A stretch of 64,000 nt of DNA from Hyphomicrobium sp. 99 (GCF_000384335.2 NZ_KQ031382.1:3173545-3237544); one strand, 5' to 3'; positions 16,804 to 26,684 are shown, counted from the stretch's first letter. Notes: generated by a model from the letters alone, not told the origin. Program-made: numbers and translations.

Positions 16804-18486
16804 TCAACGCCCGTAGACGATCGACTTCGCCGCCGGCCACGAAACTCGATAGCCGTACTCCAGAATTTTTTCCTCATCCGGCTCGAGCTTGCTCTGGAAA
16901 GCAATGATCCCGCGCTTGTCGTCGACATTCTGCGTCGTCGGCGAAACCCGGCCCGTCAGCTCGACCTTGATGTCGTCATTCTGCGCCACGGGAACGCGAT
17001 CGAGAATGGTCACGTCAATGGCCCGCTCGTGCATGTTCTTTACGTTGACGCGGAAGTTGCGGCTATCGACGTGCGACGTCGAAATAAGCCCGCTCTCGCC
17101 ACGCTTTTCTTCCAGCACCGCATGCTTGATCTTGACCTGATCGTCTATGCCGAAGCCGAGATCATATTCGCTTCCCGGATTGAGAAGCGGCAGATCCCCG
17201 GTGCCGACGAACGTGCCGTCGCGAAATAGATAAACTGTACCCGGCAGCAGAGGCGTGCCCTTGGCGAGCTTGAGCTTCGCATAGAGGTAGGCGCTGGTAT
17301 CGAGCTTCGGAACGGCGCGAACGCCCAAGGCCGGCTCGATGGCCTCCGATGCGAGAAGCACGCGCTTGGCTTCGCCCGTTCCCGCGATGCTCGCCCGTCC
17401 GGGAACCTCGAACGTCGCTTCGAACGGTGCACTTTGCAGCTGCGCCACGGTTTCTTCGACGATGGCCGGTTCGGCCGCCTCTTGCGCCAAGTTACCGCCG
17501 ACAGCGTCCTCCGCGGCAAGCGACCGCCGTTTTTCCATCAATGCCGGCGCCGGCGGAGGAGCCGCGGCTGCTACCGGCTTCGGCGGCTGTTCGAAATCCA
17601 CGAATTGCGTATCGATGTCCGGCGCCGACGAACCATCACTTGGCCGCGATGTCGAAAGGTTCAACGAAACGCCATCCCAATTCTCTCCCGAGCGCTGCGT
17701 AATCGCCGCGCGCCGGTCAAGCGACAGTTTCGGCGGCTCCGTCTTCGAGCCCGTCTGCAGCCGGGCATCGTACAGCGGCGCCCAGTGAGCATCCGGAACC
17801 TGATAACGCACGCTCAAATCAGCCTCGAGCGGCGTCTGCGCGACAACGTGCACGCGCACCTCGGTTTGTTCCGTCCGTGCAGGCGCCAGCGCCGCAAGCT
17901 GTTTCTCGGCGTCGGAGATCTGCCGGTTGATCTCACGAATTTTCTGCTCGGCATCGAGCGCAAGTTTGCTCGCGTCTCCCGTCGCCTGCGCGATCAGAGC
18001 CAGAACCTTCGGCCAGTCGTCGAGCGGCGGAGCAACAGATGGCGTTTGAGAAGAGGGCCGCGCCGGGAGCTGAGCGAGATTGGCAATGAGCTTCTTTTGT
18101 GTCTTCGCAGCCTGCGCCTGCGCATCGACAGTCGTTCTCTGATCTTTGAGAGCCTGAATGGAGTCTTCGAGAATTTTGCGCTGCTTGTCGGCAGCTTCGC
18201 TCTCGGCGCGCTGCAGAAGCTTCTTCGCTGTATCGACAGAACCAATATCGAGCTTGCCGCTCGCCTTGCCCTCGACCCTCACCGAACCGGGAATGGCACT
18301 CGCCGGCACGTCGCCGATGACGATCGTATGCTCGCCCTTGTCGATGTGGACCTTTGCGACGCGCGTAACCTCCGCGCCCGAAAGAAACACGGTCACGTCG
18401 TCAACGGCTGACGTCGCCGGTACTTCGGCAGCACGCGCGTGGAACGGCATGGCGGCCAGGAAAGCTGCCGCAAAGACAAAACGCAT
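16804..18486 (-). CDS. DUF4139 (mucoidy inhibitor MuiA-like) secreted protein
   Basis: A 560-residue protein with a signal peptide (residues 1-19), an N-terminal DUF4140-like domain (about 25-85, VDDVTVFLSGAEVTRVAKV), a long coiled coil (about 88-215) and a C-terminal DUF4139 beta-rich domain (about 225-558) with TLSLSTSRPS-type strands and the closing segment KILEYGYRVSWP. The MuiA family name comes from a mucoidy phenotype; molecular function is unknown. The middle of the DUF4139 domain carries a Pro/Ala-rich insertion (around 305-345). It lies between serC and purA, all on the minus strand. Confidence 0.82.
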   Translation of the reverse strand: MRFVFAAAFLAAMPFHARAAEVPATSAVDDVTVFLSGAEVTRVAKVHIDKGEHTIVIGDVPASAIPGSVRVEGKASGKLDIGSVDTAKKLLQRAESEAADKQRKILEDSIQALKDQRTTVDAQAQAAKTQKKLIANLAQLPARPSSQTPSVAPPLDDWPKVLALIAQATGDASKLALDAEQKIREINRQISDAEKQLAALAPARTEQTEVRVHVVAQTPLEADLSVRYQVPDAHWAPLYDARLQTGSKTEPPKLSLDRRAAITQRSGENWDGVSLNLSTSRPSDGSSAPDIDTQFVDFEQPPKPVAAAAPPPAPALMEKRRSLAAEDAVGGNLAQEAAEPAIVEETVAQLQSAPFEATFEVPGRASIAGTGEAKRVLLASEAIEPALGVRAVPKLDTSAYLYAKLKLAKGTPLLPGTVYLFRDGTFVGTGDLPLLNPGSEYDLGFGIDDQVKIKHAVLEEKRGESGLISTSHVDSRNFRVNVKNMHERAIDVTILDRVPVAQNDDIKVELTGRVSPTTQNVDDKRGIIAFQSKLEPDEEKILEYGYRVSWPAAKSIVYGR

Positions 18487-18640
18487 CTCGCTGTGACCTT
18501 TGGTTGTTTGGTTCTGACGACGCCCGAATGAACCGCCCTGCCGAGTGGCGACCCCAACCGATTATGGCCGATGCAAAGCGCGATAAAAAGGCATTGACAG
18601 CGGCCGTGTTAACCAGAATACGCGAAGGTATCCAGCGAAT

Positions 18641-19813
18641 TCACACCGAAATCGCCTCCGCGCGAGCCTTCGCATACCCCCATTCAAGCCAGGGTAGAAG
18701 TGCCGCGATGTCATCACTCTCGACCGTAGTGCCGCACCAAACCCGAAGCCCGGCCGGCATGCCACGGTAAGCGGCAATATCGAAGGCCGCAGCCTCGCCT
18801 TCGAGCAAGCGGACGAGCCTGCGCATGACTTTAAGACGCACGTCCTCCGATGCATTCGCCAGCGCCGGTTCTGCGAACCGCATCGCGACCGATGTGTGAG
18901 AGCGCGTCCGAGGATCGGCGGCAAGCGGGGCCACCCAGGGCGTCCGGTCGATCCAATCGTAGACCAGCGAAGAATTGGCGCTTGTCCGCGCGATCGTCGC
19001 ATCGATCCCGCCGAGACCCTCCGCCCAGTTGAGCGCGTCGAGGTAATCTTCGACGCATAGCATCGACGGCGTGTTGATCGTGACGCCCTCGAAAACGTCG
19101 CGAAGAACCCCGTCCTTGTTCGTCAGCCGGAAAAGCTTCGGCACGGGCCACGGCGGCCGATACGAAGCTAGCCGGTCGAGCGCACGCGGCGACGCAATGA
19201 GCATCCCGTGCGCGCCTTCTCCGCCAAGCGCCTTTTGCCAGGAATAGGTCAGCACATCGATTTTTCGAAGATCGATGCTCTCCGCGAAAAGCGCCGACGT
19301 CGCGTCGCAAATGACGAGACCTTGCCGATCATCGGAAATCCAATCGCCGTCGGGAACCTTCACGCCCGTCGTCGTGCCGTTCCATGTGAAGAGAACGTCG
19401 CGCGAGAAGTTGACCTCGCCGAGATCCGGAAGATGTCCCGGTTCCGCCTCGAACGTGCGCAGATCGGTAAGCTTCAACTCGGCGGTCGCATCGCGCAGCC
19501 AGTTGTGGCCGAACACGTCCCACGCCAGCACATCGACCCCGCGTTCACCCAAGAGGTTCCACATCGCGAGTTCGAATGCTCCGGTATCCGAGCCCGGAAC
19601 AATCGCGACTTCATAGCCCGCAGGAAGACGAAGAATATCCCGCGTACGGTCGACGGCGAGCTTCAATCTCTCCCGGCCATCAACGGAGCGATGCGAACGC
19701 CCAACGAGGGCGCCGCTCAACGCATCCGGTTTCCATCCCGGGCGTTTGACGCACGGGCCGGACGAAAAGAATGGGCGAGCGGGTTTGATCTTTGGCTTTT
19801 TGAGTTCGGACAT
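18641..19813 (-). CDS. serC: Phosphoserine aminotransferase
   Basis: A 390-residue PLP enzyme converting 3-phosphohydroxypyruvate and glutamate to phosphoserine in serine synthesis. It is of the longer subtype seen in alphaproteobacteria and some archaea. Motifs: PFFSSGPCVKRPGW at the N terminus, VPGSDTGAFE for phosphate-group binding, CDATSALFAE containing the PLP-contacting Asp, and SWQKALGGEGAHG with the Schiff-base Lys (about residue 203). The usual downstream serA is absent; a MuiA-type gene follows. In a methylotroph this supplies serine in addition to the serine cycle. Confidence 0.92.
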   Translation of the reverse strand: MSELKKPKIKPARPFFSSGPCVKRPGWKPDALSGALVGRSHRSVDGRERLKLAVDRTRDILRLPAGYEVAIVPGSDTGAFELAMWNLLGERGVDVLAWDVFGHNWLRDATAELKLTDLRTFEAEPGHLPDLGEVNFSRDVLFTWNGTTTGVKVPDGDWISDDRQGLVICDATSALFAESIDLRKIDVLTYSWQKALGGEGAHGMLIASPRALDRLASYRPPWPVPKLFRLTNKDGVLRDVFEGVTINTPSMLCVEDYLDALNWAEGLGGIDATIARTSANSSLVYDWIDRTPWVAPLAADPRTRSHTSVAMRFAEPALANASEDVRLKVMRRLVRLLEGEAAAFDIAAYRGMPAGLRVWCGTTVESDDIAALLPWLEWGYAKARAEAISV

Positions 19814-19840
19814 CGGCCGCTCTTAGCATGGAGGCGACAC

Positions 19841-19872
19841 AAGAAAAAAGGCGGTCGCGAACGACCGCCTTT
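19841..19872 (-). terminator. Terminator after outer membrane protein gene
   Basis: A perfect 11-bp stem, AAAGGCGGTCG with CGACCGCCTTT, closes a CGAA tetraloop and is followed on the minus strand by TTTTTCTT. It lies 29 bp past the stop of the outer membrane protein gene and just before serC, isolating serC from it. Confidence 0.9.
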
Positions 19873-19901
19873 CGGCACCAAGCAACACAAGGGTGCACGT
19901 T

Positions 19902-20858
19902 CTAATCAAACTTGATCCGGAGGCCGGAGCGGAACTGCTGCAGGACGGCGTCCTTGTAAACAACCCTGTTTTCGCCCGAAACAGTTGGCACCGTGGAGGA
20001 AATTGCCCCGCCTTCCCAAAGCATCTGCCAGCCGTTGTCCCAAATAATGGTGTCGGTGATATTGGTGGCGATGCCTGCTTGAACTGCCGCAGCGAAGTCG
20101 ATCTGATCTTTGGTCGTCTTTCCGGTCGTCGTGTAAGTTGCGGGCAACGTGGCGGTATTGACGCAATATCCGTCGGGGTAATTGATGCCGCCGTCCAGAC
20201 CCGCACTCGTATTCGTCGACTGATTACAGGTCGCGACTTCCTTGTAATTGCGCTTGATCTGACGCCAAGAGAAACCGAATCCGCCTCCCACATAGGGCGT
20301 AAACCGCGTTCCCGTTGGTATGTCATACAGCAAATTGAAAAGAGCCGTCGTGCGGGAAAGCTTCACCTTATCGCTCCGCGATACGTCGTAAAAGTTCGTA
20401 TCGAAAGTGGGACTAGGGAGCTGAGTCGTGGGGTTGATATAGGTGGGTCCGGCAGCCGACCGAGTCGCAGTCGTATAATCGGAAATTGACGAGCTGTAGA
20501 TTTCTGAACCCGGGGTGTAATCGACAGCGATTTCGGCCCGCAGAGATGGTGTGATATAGCGGCCGAAATTGAGACCGAATATCGGTGTATTGCCTATGCT
20601 GCCGCTATCCACATTGGTTGTGGGTCCGGACTGTTCGTAGTCAGTTATTTTGGCATCTTGAAAGATGTTTCCGCCGAGCGCCAACCCGACGTACCAATCG
20701 GAATCTGCGTCATATGTCGGCACGGGAACGGGTGCCGGAACCGGTATCGCGACGCCGCCGCCCATATCCTTGACGCCACCCCAGTCCGCGGCCATTGCAG
20801 GCGCCCCACCGGCGGCAAGTAGAAAACACGTGGCGATCCACGCTTTCGCAGATTTCAT
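19902..20858 (-). CDS. Outer membrane beta-barrel protein, copy 1
   Basis: A 318-residue predicted outer membrane protein with a signal peptide (residues 1-23, ending AMA) and a mature region of alternating amphipathic strands. YVGLALGGNIFQDA and FTPYVGGGFGFSW are typical of the Omp25/opacity-type eight-strand barrels of Rhizobiales. Two cysteines (CNQS, YCVN) lie in a probable long surface loop (about 220-255). The C-terminal strand FRSGLRIKFD is standard. A strong terminator follows. The next gene upstream is a related barrel, so this is a small family pair. Ligand or role unknown. Confidence 0.8.
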   Translation of the reverse strand: MKSAKAWIATCFLLAAGGAPAMAADWGGVKDMGGGVAIPVPAPVPVPTYDADSDWYVGLALGGNIFQDAKITDYEQSGPTTNVDSGSIGNTPIFGLNFGRYITPSLRAEIAVDYTPGSEIYSSSISDYTTATRSAAGPTYINPTTQLPSPTFDTNFYDVSRSDKVKLSRTTALFNLLYDIPTGTRFTPYVGGGFGFSWRQIKRNYKEVATCNQSTNTSAGLDGGINYPDGYCVNTATLPATYTTTGKTTKDQIDFAAAVQAGIATNITDTIIWDNGWQMLWEGGAISSTVPTVSGENRVVYKDAVLQQFRSGLRIKFD

Positions 20859-20975
20859 AATCGATCCCTCAAATCGGGCACGCATAAATATGCGCACCAC
20901 TCAAAGACTCTGCTCAACGCTACGCTTGCGCTAACCGAGCCCTAGGAGGGAAACAGCGGCTTCGGATCGGTGTCC

Positions 20976-21003
20976 GTGGGCTCCTCGGGAAGGAGGAGCC
21001 CAC
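20976..21003. other. Perfect 11-bp inverted repeat
   Basis: GTGGGCTCCTC and GAGGAGCCCAC flank a 6-nt loop between the two outer membrane protein genes. No T tract follows on either strand. It could be the end structure of the upstream barrel transcript or a stabilising stem in the leader of the downstream one. Confidence 0.5.
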
Positions 21004-21147
21004 TACGCTTCACGGGGGAGGACACTCAAACGCGAAACACGCACAACAAACCACACCTTTGGCATTCCGGGCGGAACAGGTGCTACGCCCCTGCTCCATC
21101 TCTTCTCGAGGGCGCGACGGCGCCCAGACAAATAACCAGACAAATAA

Positions 21148-21945
21148 TCAGTTCAGATCGTACCGAAGGCCGACGCGAAGCTGATGAGCGGTAATGTCCT
21201 TTAATTTTTCAGAAGACGTCACAGTGTCTGCATCGAACGAAGCCGTTTCCGCTTTGCCGAGGTAGAGGAAGCGATATCCGAAATCGAGGTAGAGCGCGTT
21301 GCCCGAGCTGACCGCTACCGGCTCGTCCTTCATGCCGCTGACGTAGGTCGTCTGACCGCCGCGGATACGCCAGGAGACACCGGCCATTGCCGCTGCCGCG
21401 AAATTATCGGTTGATTTGCCGCCAAATTCGGTTGTGCAACCGCACTGCTCGAACGTCCCGGACGACGTTGAATTGTGCGCATAACCGATGCCGGCGCCGA
21501 TGTAGGGAACGACGCGGCCACCACGGTTGAAATCATAATAGAGGTTGGCGAGGACGACGGTGCTGCTCAGATCGAACTTCGCGTTGCCGACGAGGTTGCC
21601 CGGCGAATAATAAAGCGAGGACTCGGTGCTGGCGTCGAAAATATGATCGACCGTGATATCGCCACGGAACCCGCGTCCGAAATAGCGGCCGATACCGCCA
21701 CCGACGCTCCACGCGCCGTCTTGGCTGGAGTTTCCCACCTCACGGCCGCTGAAGCTCAGCGAAGGGCTCGTGAACCAGTTATATCCGCCGTCGGCCCGGA
21801 TGTACCAACCCGCCGACGCAGCCGGCATGGGCGCCATGATAGGTGCGTCCTTGAGGCTGGTGCCGCCGAGGTCAGCAGCCGACGCAGCCAGAGCACTGCT
21901 AAGAACGAGTGCCGCGCTGAGCAGTACTTTGCGCGTAATAAGCAT
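21148..21945 (-). CDS. Outer membrane beta-barrel protein, copy 2
   Basis: A 265-residue predicted outer membrane barrel with a signal peptide (residues 1-23, ASAADLG cleavage region). Strands such as WYIRADGGYNWF, GGGIGRYFGRGFRGDITVDHIF and VVPYIGAGIGYAHN, and the C-terminal HQLRVGLRYDLN, match the porin-family/Omp25-like domain. A CGC-type pair of cysteines (QCGC) lies in a loop at about residue 170. It is shorter than the neighbouring copy. It has its own long 3' gap with hairpins. Confidence 0.82.
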   Translation of the reverse strand: MLITRKVLLSAALVLSSALAASAADLGGTSLKDAPIMAPMPAASAGWYIRADGGYNWFTSPSLSFSGREVGNSSQDGAWSVGGGIGRYFGRGFRGDITVDHIFDASTESSLYYSPGNLVGNAKFDLSSTVVLANLYYDFNRGGRVVPYIGAGIGYAHNSTSSGTFEQCGCTTEFGGKSTDNFAAAAMAGVSWRIRGGQTTYVSGMKDEPVAVSSGNALYLDFGYRFLYLGKAETASFDADTVTSSEKLKDITAHQLRVGLRYDLN

Positions 21946-22181
21946 GTGATTTCCCTTCTCGAGCGGCTCAGCGCTCCGCGCCGGACCGGTACTAAAACCG
22001 GTCTCGAATATTACCGAGAAGGCTTAAGACGAGCTTAATTGGCGTCGAAATCTGACACGCCGGAGCAGAAGCCGAATTGCTAATGAGAAGTTAACGTGAT
22101 GTGCGCACGGACGATCGCCCGCGCCCGGCCCGCGCGCGTCGCCGAACAGAGTTCACATAGGCTCAGATCAACGAAAGCAGC

Positions 22182-23531
22182 TTATGCAGCTGCAGCCGAC
22201 TTAACGGCGTCGCAGATGTCACCAACAATGGTCGACACGATCTTCTCGTCATCCCCTTCCGCCATGACGCGGATGACGGGTTCCGTCCCCGACGGCCGAA
22301 TGACGAGACGCCCGTTTTCTCCGAGCTTCGCCTTCGCGCCCTCGATCGCCTTGATGACTCGCGTATCTTCGAGCGGACGACCGTTTGCATAACGAACGTT
22401 CCGCAAAATCTGCGGCAACGGCTGAAAGCGGTTGCAGACTTCCGAAACAGTTTTACCGGTGGCGACGACGCACGCCAAAATCTGCAGTGCAGAGACCAAT
22501 CCGTCACCCGTCGTCGTGAAGTCGGAAAGCACGATATGCCCCGATTGCTCGCCGCCGACGTTGAATCCATGCTTGCGCATGTGTTCGGTGACGTAGCGAT
22601 CGCCGACCGGCGTGCGTGCAAGCGTCAATCCGATAGACCGCAAATAGCGTTCCAGCCCGAGGTTGCTCATCACCGTCGCGACGATGCCGCCCGCCGCGAG
22701 CTTCCCCGTCCGGTGCCAGCTCTCCGCGATCACCGCCATCAGCTGATCGCCATCGACGATCTCGCCCTTCTCGTCGACGATCACGACGCGGTCCGCGTCG
22801 CCGTCGAGCGCGATGCCGATGTCGGCGCGAAGCTCTTTCACCTTCTCGACGAGCGCTTTCGGCGACGTCGATCCGCAATTCAAATTGATGTTGTGGCCGT
22901 TCGGCTCGACGCCGATCTTGATGACTTCGGCGCCGAGTTCCCAAAGCGCTTCCGGCGCGACCTTATATGCCGCGCCATTGGCGCAATCGATGACGATGCG
23001 AAGCCCCGCAAGACGCAACTGCTTCGGCATCGTTCGCTTGGCGAATTCGATATACCGTTCCTGCGCACTCTCGACCCGTGTCGCACGGCCGATGCGGTCG
23101 GATTCGACCAGCAAGGAGCTGGAGTCGGAATCGATCAGATCCTCGATCTGCCTTTCCATCTCGTCCGACAGCTTGTAGCCGTCCGGATCGAAGAGCTTGA
23201 TGCCGTTGTCGTAAGACGGATTGTGGGAAGCCGAGAGCATCACCCCGAGATCGGCCCTGAGAGACCGCGTCAGCATGGCGACAGCCGGCGTCGGCATCGG
23301 TCCGAGCAGGAACACGTCCATCCCGACCGACGTGAAGCCCGACATGAGCGCCGCTTCCAGCATGTAGCCGGAAAGCCGCGTATCCTTGCCGATCACGACA
23401 CGGTGGCGATGTGTGCCCGACCGGAACACGGTTCCGGCCGCCATCCCGACCTTCAGCGCAATTTCCGACGTCATCGGATGCGTGTTGGCGAGACCGCGAA
23501 TACCGTCCGTCCCGAAATAACGGCGTCCCAT
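22182..23531 (-). CDS. glmM: Phosphoglucosamine mutase
   Basis: A 449-residue enzyme interconverting glucosamine-6-phosphate and glucosamine-1-phosphate for UDP-GlcNAc, hence peptidoglycan and LPS. The N terminus [16 protein letters not shown], the phosphoserine loop [15 protein letters not shown] (Ser about 102), the metal loop [11 protein letters not shown] and the C-terminal phosphate-binding [15 protein letters not shown] are all intact. In related genomes glmM commonly follows ftsH and folP directly; here three plus-strand genes lie between folP and glmM. Confidence 0.96.
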   Translation of the reverse strand: MGRRYFGTDGIRGLANTHPMTSEIALKVGMAAGTVFRSGTHRHRVVIGKDTRLSGYMLEAALMSGFTSVGMDVFLLGPMPTPAVAMLTRSLRADLGVMLSASHNPSYDNGIKLFDPDGYKLSDEMERQIEDLIDSDSSSLLVESDRIGRATRVESAQERYIEFAKRTMPKQLRLAGLRIVIDCANGAAYKVAPEALWELGAEVIKIGVEPNGHNINLNCGSTSPKALVEKVKELRADIGIALDGDADRVVIVDEKGEIVDGDQLMAVIAESWHRTGKLAAGGIVATVMSNLGLERYLRSIGLTLARTPVGDRYVTEHMRKHGFNVGGEQSGHIVLSDFTTTGDGLVSALQILACVVATGKTVSEVCNRFQPLPQILRNVRYANGRPLEDTRVIKAIEGAKAKLGENGRLVIRPSGTEPVIRVMAEGDDEKIVSTIVGDICDAVKSAAAA

Positions 23532-23882
23532 GCTAACCTCCCGTCGTGTGGATCAACCCATTCGCGCGAAGAGCCCGAATCGGCGAACCGAAAATAGCAG
23601 CGATCGACTTGAACCAATTGCGATCGGCGTGCTTCCCCGTCACCTTAAAGACCATAGATGCCCGAGCACGCACCTGCATTCCATGCCGATGGTTGAATTG
23701 CCGCAAATCTTACACCGGATTCCACTCGGGGTTGCACGCACATAGGCCTTCTTTCCACATTATGAGATTTTGAGACACAGGTTGGCTCGAGTCACGGAAT
23801 CGGCCCATAGGTCCGCTATTGATGTAGCGCGCGCTTCAGAGGCAAAATCGGTTCGGCGGGCGCAATCCGAGGGGTATCAATT
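23532..23882. other. Divergent intergenic region between glmM and parA-like gene
   Basis: About 350 bp with no convincing gene. It must hold the promoters for glmM (leftward) and for the parA-like operon (rightward). I see no strong inverted repeats resembling parS sites in it. Confidence 0.4.
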
Positions 23883-24791
23883 ATGGCAGTCTTTCTAGCG
23901 GTCGCTAACCGCAAGGGTGGCGTCGGCAAATCTACTGTCTCGGTGATGCTCGCCCACGGGCTTGCGGTCTACGGGGGTAAGCGCGTCCTCTTGATCGACC
24001 TCGACTCGCAGTGCAACGCGTCACTCATTCTGATGGGCGGCCAAGGCTGGAACGAAGCCCGCAAAGCCGGCAAGACCATCGCTGATTACTTCTACGACCT
24101 GTTCGACGGCATTCCCGCCAACGCCCGCGATTACGTCGCCAAGAACGTCGGCGACGTTTCCATATCGAACGGCAAGCCGGCCCCGATTTCGCTCGTGCCC
24201 GGATCGCTTCTCCTTGAGGATATCCAAGGCGAGCTGTACCTCAAGCAGGCGAGCCAGAGCAACGTTCCAGAGGTCGTCGCGAACCGCGTTCGCGGCCGCA
24301 TGGAAAGCCTCATCCGCCGCTTCGAGGGCGACTATGACGTCGTAATCCTCGACTGCGCGCCGGGCCTCTCGTTCGCGGCGCTCGCCGCGCTCAAGACCGC
24401 CGACAAGGTCATCGTTCCCTTCCGGCCGGACTACGTCTCGCAGCTCGCCGTCGATCGCGTCGCCATGCTGATCGAAGACATGCGCAATCTCGATGATCTG
24501 GCCGCAATGCCCGCTGAGGACAGGCGTTACGTCTGCCTCGCAAACTACGTGCGCAACGACGACCGGGACTATATGATGATCGAGGAGATAAGCCTCGTGC
24601 ACCCTGTGCTCGAGACTTTCCTTCCGCAGCGTAACGGCATCGCCAACGCCTTCGACTACATCGGTCAGCTGAGATCGATCGACGTCAAGTATTCCGACGC
24701 CGCCGGCGACGTCAAAGAGCTTCATCAGGAGATCGCCCGCCTCGTCGAAACCGTGGCGGCAAAGAAGAAGAACAAAGTCTCCGTTTCCTAA
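23883..24791 (+). CDS. Orphan ParA-family ATPase
   Basis: A 302-residue ParA/MinD-type ATPase. The deviant Walker A is NRKGGVGKST (about residues 9-18) with the signature Lys; the switch I/Walker A' Asp is in LLIDLDSQCNAS (about 38-49), and Walker B is VVILDCAPG (about 153-161). A canonical ParA would bind DNA non-specifically as an ATP dimer and be released by a partner. There is no HTH N-terminal domain, no parB and no replication gene nearby, so a chromosome-partition role is unlikely. The next gene, 26 bp downstream, is probably its partner; together they may position an unknown cargo. Confidence 0.82.
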   Translation: MAVFLAVANRKGGVGKSTVSVMLAHGLAVYGGKRVLLIDLDSQCNASLILMGGQGWNEARKAGKTIADYFYDLFDGIPANARDYVAKNVGDVSISNGKPAPISLVPGSLLLEDIQGELYLKQASQSNVPEVVANRVRGRMESLIRRFEGDYDVVILDCAPGLSFAALAALKTADKVIVPFRPDYVSQLAVDRVAMLIEDMRNLDDLAAMPAEDRRYVCLANYVRNDDRDYMMIEEISLVHPVLETFLPQRNGIANAFDYIGQLRSIDVKYSDAAGDVKELHQEIARLVETVAAKKKNKVSVS

Positions 24792-24817
24792 CTGTTGAAG
24801 GCGAGAAAACGTCGAAC

Positions 24818-25300
24818 ATGAGCAAAGGCAAACAGCTCTGGCCCGGCGATGAAATGGCGGCGTTCTTCCGCGCCCATATCCGGCGCGAGACGACGCTCGA
24901 GGGCGACGCAGCTGACCGGCTAGCTGCCGCGCTGACCAAAGCCGTCAATCGCATGCTCGTTCGCGAGGTGCCGCCAGAGCCACCCGTTGTTGCAGAGCCG
25001 CCCGTCGAAGCCCCGACAGCCGCTGAGCCCGCAAGCCCGGTGGAGACGATCGAGCGGCACGACCGCGCCGAAAATTTCAATCCCTATCGCTTCTCCGCGA
25101 TGGTGACTTTGGCCAAGCAGGGCCGCGATGGCCTGATGAAGCGCCTCCAGGAAATCAAATCGGCGGAAAACCTCCGGGCCTTCGCCGAGGCGCAGCATGT
25201 ACCGGTTGCTCCCTCCGTGAAGCGAACCGATGAGATCCGCAAAGCCATCATCGCGGGCGTCGAGCGCCGTCTCGCGGATCGCAAAGCCGCAGCCAGTTGA
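24818..25300 (+). CDS. Unknown partner of the ParA-like ATPase
   Basis: A 160-residue protein I do not recognise. It has three parts: a charged helical N terminus (about 1-45, with basic residues such as HIRRE), a proline-rich acidic linker (about 50-80, repeated PPV/EP motifs), and a helical C-terminal domain (about 95-158) with FSAMVTLAKQGRDGLMKRLQEI and RTDEIRKAIIAGVERRLADR, loosely like SAP/HeH-type DNA- or protein-binding folds. A basic N terminus with a flexible linker is a common design in ParA-stimulating adaptors. The 26-bp gap after parA suggests co-transcription. Confidence 0.6.
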   Translation: MSKGKQLWPGDEMAAFFRAHIRRETTLEGDAADRLAAALTKAVNRMLVREVPPEPPVVAEPPVEAPTAAEPASPVETIERHDRAENFNPYRFSAMVTLAKQGRDGLMKRLQEIKSAENLRAFAEAQHVPVAPSVKRTDEIRKAIIAGVERRLADRKAAAS

Positions 25301-25332
25301 CGAGCTGCAGTCGATAGAAAGAGGGACGCGAC

Positions 25333-26664
25333 GTGGTGGCCGAAGCGCCGATTGACGCAAAGCCGGGCCTCATCCGCTCCATCGGAACGACACAGCTCGC
25401 GCTCTATGCGCTCGGCAGCATGGTCGGCTCGGGAATCTACGGCCTCATCGGCAAGGCGGCGGGCGAAGCCGGATCTGCCGTCTGGCTGTCGTTTCTCATC
25501 GCCATGGTTGCGGCACTGCTGACCGCTCTCTCCTATGCCTCGCTGGGCTCGCGCTATCCACGCGCAGGCGGCGCCGCCTACGTCACCGACCGCGCCTTCA
25601 GGCTCCCGGTCCTGAGTTTCACCATCGGGCTCGCCCTCGTGGCATCCGGACTGACCTCGATCGCGACCCAGTCGAAGATCTTCGCCGCAATCCTCGCCGA
25701 CTTTGCAGGCATCGAGGCGTTGCCGCCGACCGCGATCGCGGTGGGCTTTCTGCTGATCATGAGCGGAATCGTCTTCCGCGGCATTCGCGAGAGCATGTGG
25801 GTCAACGTCGTGTGCACGTTGCTCGAAGTCTCGGGAATTCTCATCGTCATCGCGTCGGGCATCTCTTACTGGGGCACGGTCGACTATTTCGAAACGCCGC
25901 CACAGAGCACGGATACCGGCATCGCCCTCGTCGTACTGCAAGCGTCCGTGTTGACGTTCTTTGCGTTCATTGGCTTCGAGGACGCCATCAACGTCGCCGA
26001 GGAATGCAAGGATCCGCAGCGCACGATCCCGCGGGGCCTCGTCATCGCAACGGCCTCGGCAGCGCTTCTATACGTGGCCGTCTCGATTACTGCGGTGTCG
26101 GTTTTGCCGTGGCAGGAACTCGCTGCCGCGCCGAGCCCATTGACGGCGGTCCTGCAACGCAGCGCCCCCGGGATCCCCGCCGGGCTGATGAGCTTCATCG
26201 CGCTCTTCTCGGTGGCCAACACCGCCCTCGTCAATTACGTGACCGCGTCCCGGCTGATCTACGGCATGTCCGGACAGGGACTTCTGCCGGGCTTCGTTGG
26301 ACGCGTGCACGAGGTGCGAAGAACGCCTCACATCGCAATCGCCGTCATTCTCGGATTGCTGCTGCTGCTCGTCGTTGCCGGAGAAATTGCCGACCTCGCC
26401 GCAGCGACAGTCCTATTGCTGCTTGTCGTCTTCATAGCCGTCAACGCGTCGCTCATCGTGCTGAAGCGCCGCAAAGGCGAAGCGCTCGGACAGTTCGAAA
26501 TTCCCCTGATCCTGCCGATCGCGGGCATCGTCGTCTGCTTAGCGCTTCTCGTCACGCGGGTCGCAAGCACCGACTGGCGCGCCCCAGCACTCGCCGGCGC
26601 GCTGCTTGGCCTGATCCTTTGCTTCTACGCCGCTTTACGGATGACGACGTCTAAGATCAGATAG
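25333..26664 (+). CDS. APC-family amino acid permease
   Basis: A 443-residue transporter with about 12 predicted helices. The first helix region GSMVGSGIYGLIG is the unwound substrate-binding GSGI(F/Y) motif of the APC superfamily, followed by SYASLGSRYPRAGGAAYV, and FFAFIGFEDAINVAEE for helix 6 to 7. Substrates in this group are amino acids or amines, driven by protons; the specific one cannot be read. The GTG at 25333 follows GAGGGACG. It lies 32 bp after the ParA-partner gene on the same strand, so it may be in that transcript, and it converges on folP. Confidence 0.85.
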   Translation: MVAEAPIDAKPGLIRSIGTTQLALYALGSMVGSGIYGLIGKAAGEAGSAVWLSFLIAMVAALLTALSYASLGSRYPRAGGAAYVTDRAFRLPVLSFTIGLALVASGLTSIATQSKIFAAILADFAGIEALPPTAIAVGFLLIMSGIVFRGIRESMWVNVVCTLLEVSGILIVIASGISYWGTVDYFETPPQSTDTGIALVVLQASVLTFFAFIGFEDAINVAEECKDPQRTIPRGLVIATASAALLYVAVSITAVSVLPWQELAAAPSPLTAVLQRSAPGIPAGLMSFIALFSVANTALVNYVTASRLIYGMSGQGLLPGFVGRVHEVRRTPHIAIAVILGLLLLLVVAGEIADLAAATVLLLLVVFIAVNASLIVLKRRKGEALGQFEIPLILPIAGIVVCLALLVTRVASTDWRAPALAGALLGLILCFYAALRMTTSKIR

Positions 26665-26684
26665 CGATCGCTGCTTTCGCAGGA

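Noticed and set aside
22536..23597. Long plus-strand open frame (353 codons) antisense to glmM
   Set aside because: Arg/His-rich shadow of glmM with no recognisable motif.
23883..25300. McdAB carboxysome-positioning pair
   Set aside because: No carboxysome genes nearby, and the ATPase keeps the ParA signature lysine that McdA-type proteins often lack; partner similarity to McdB cannot be claimed.
23883..26664. Genomic island or prophage between glmM and folP
   Set aside because: No integrase, tRNA, direct repeats or composition change seen; three ordinary-looking genes only.
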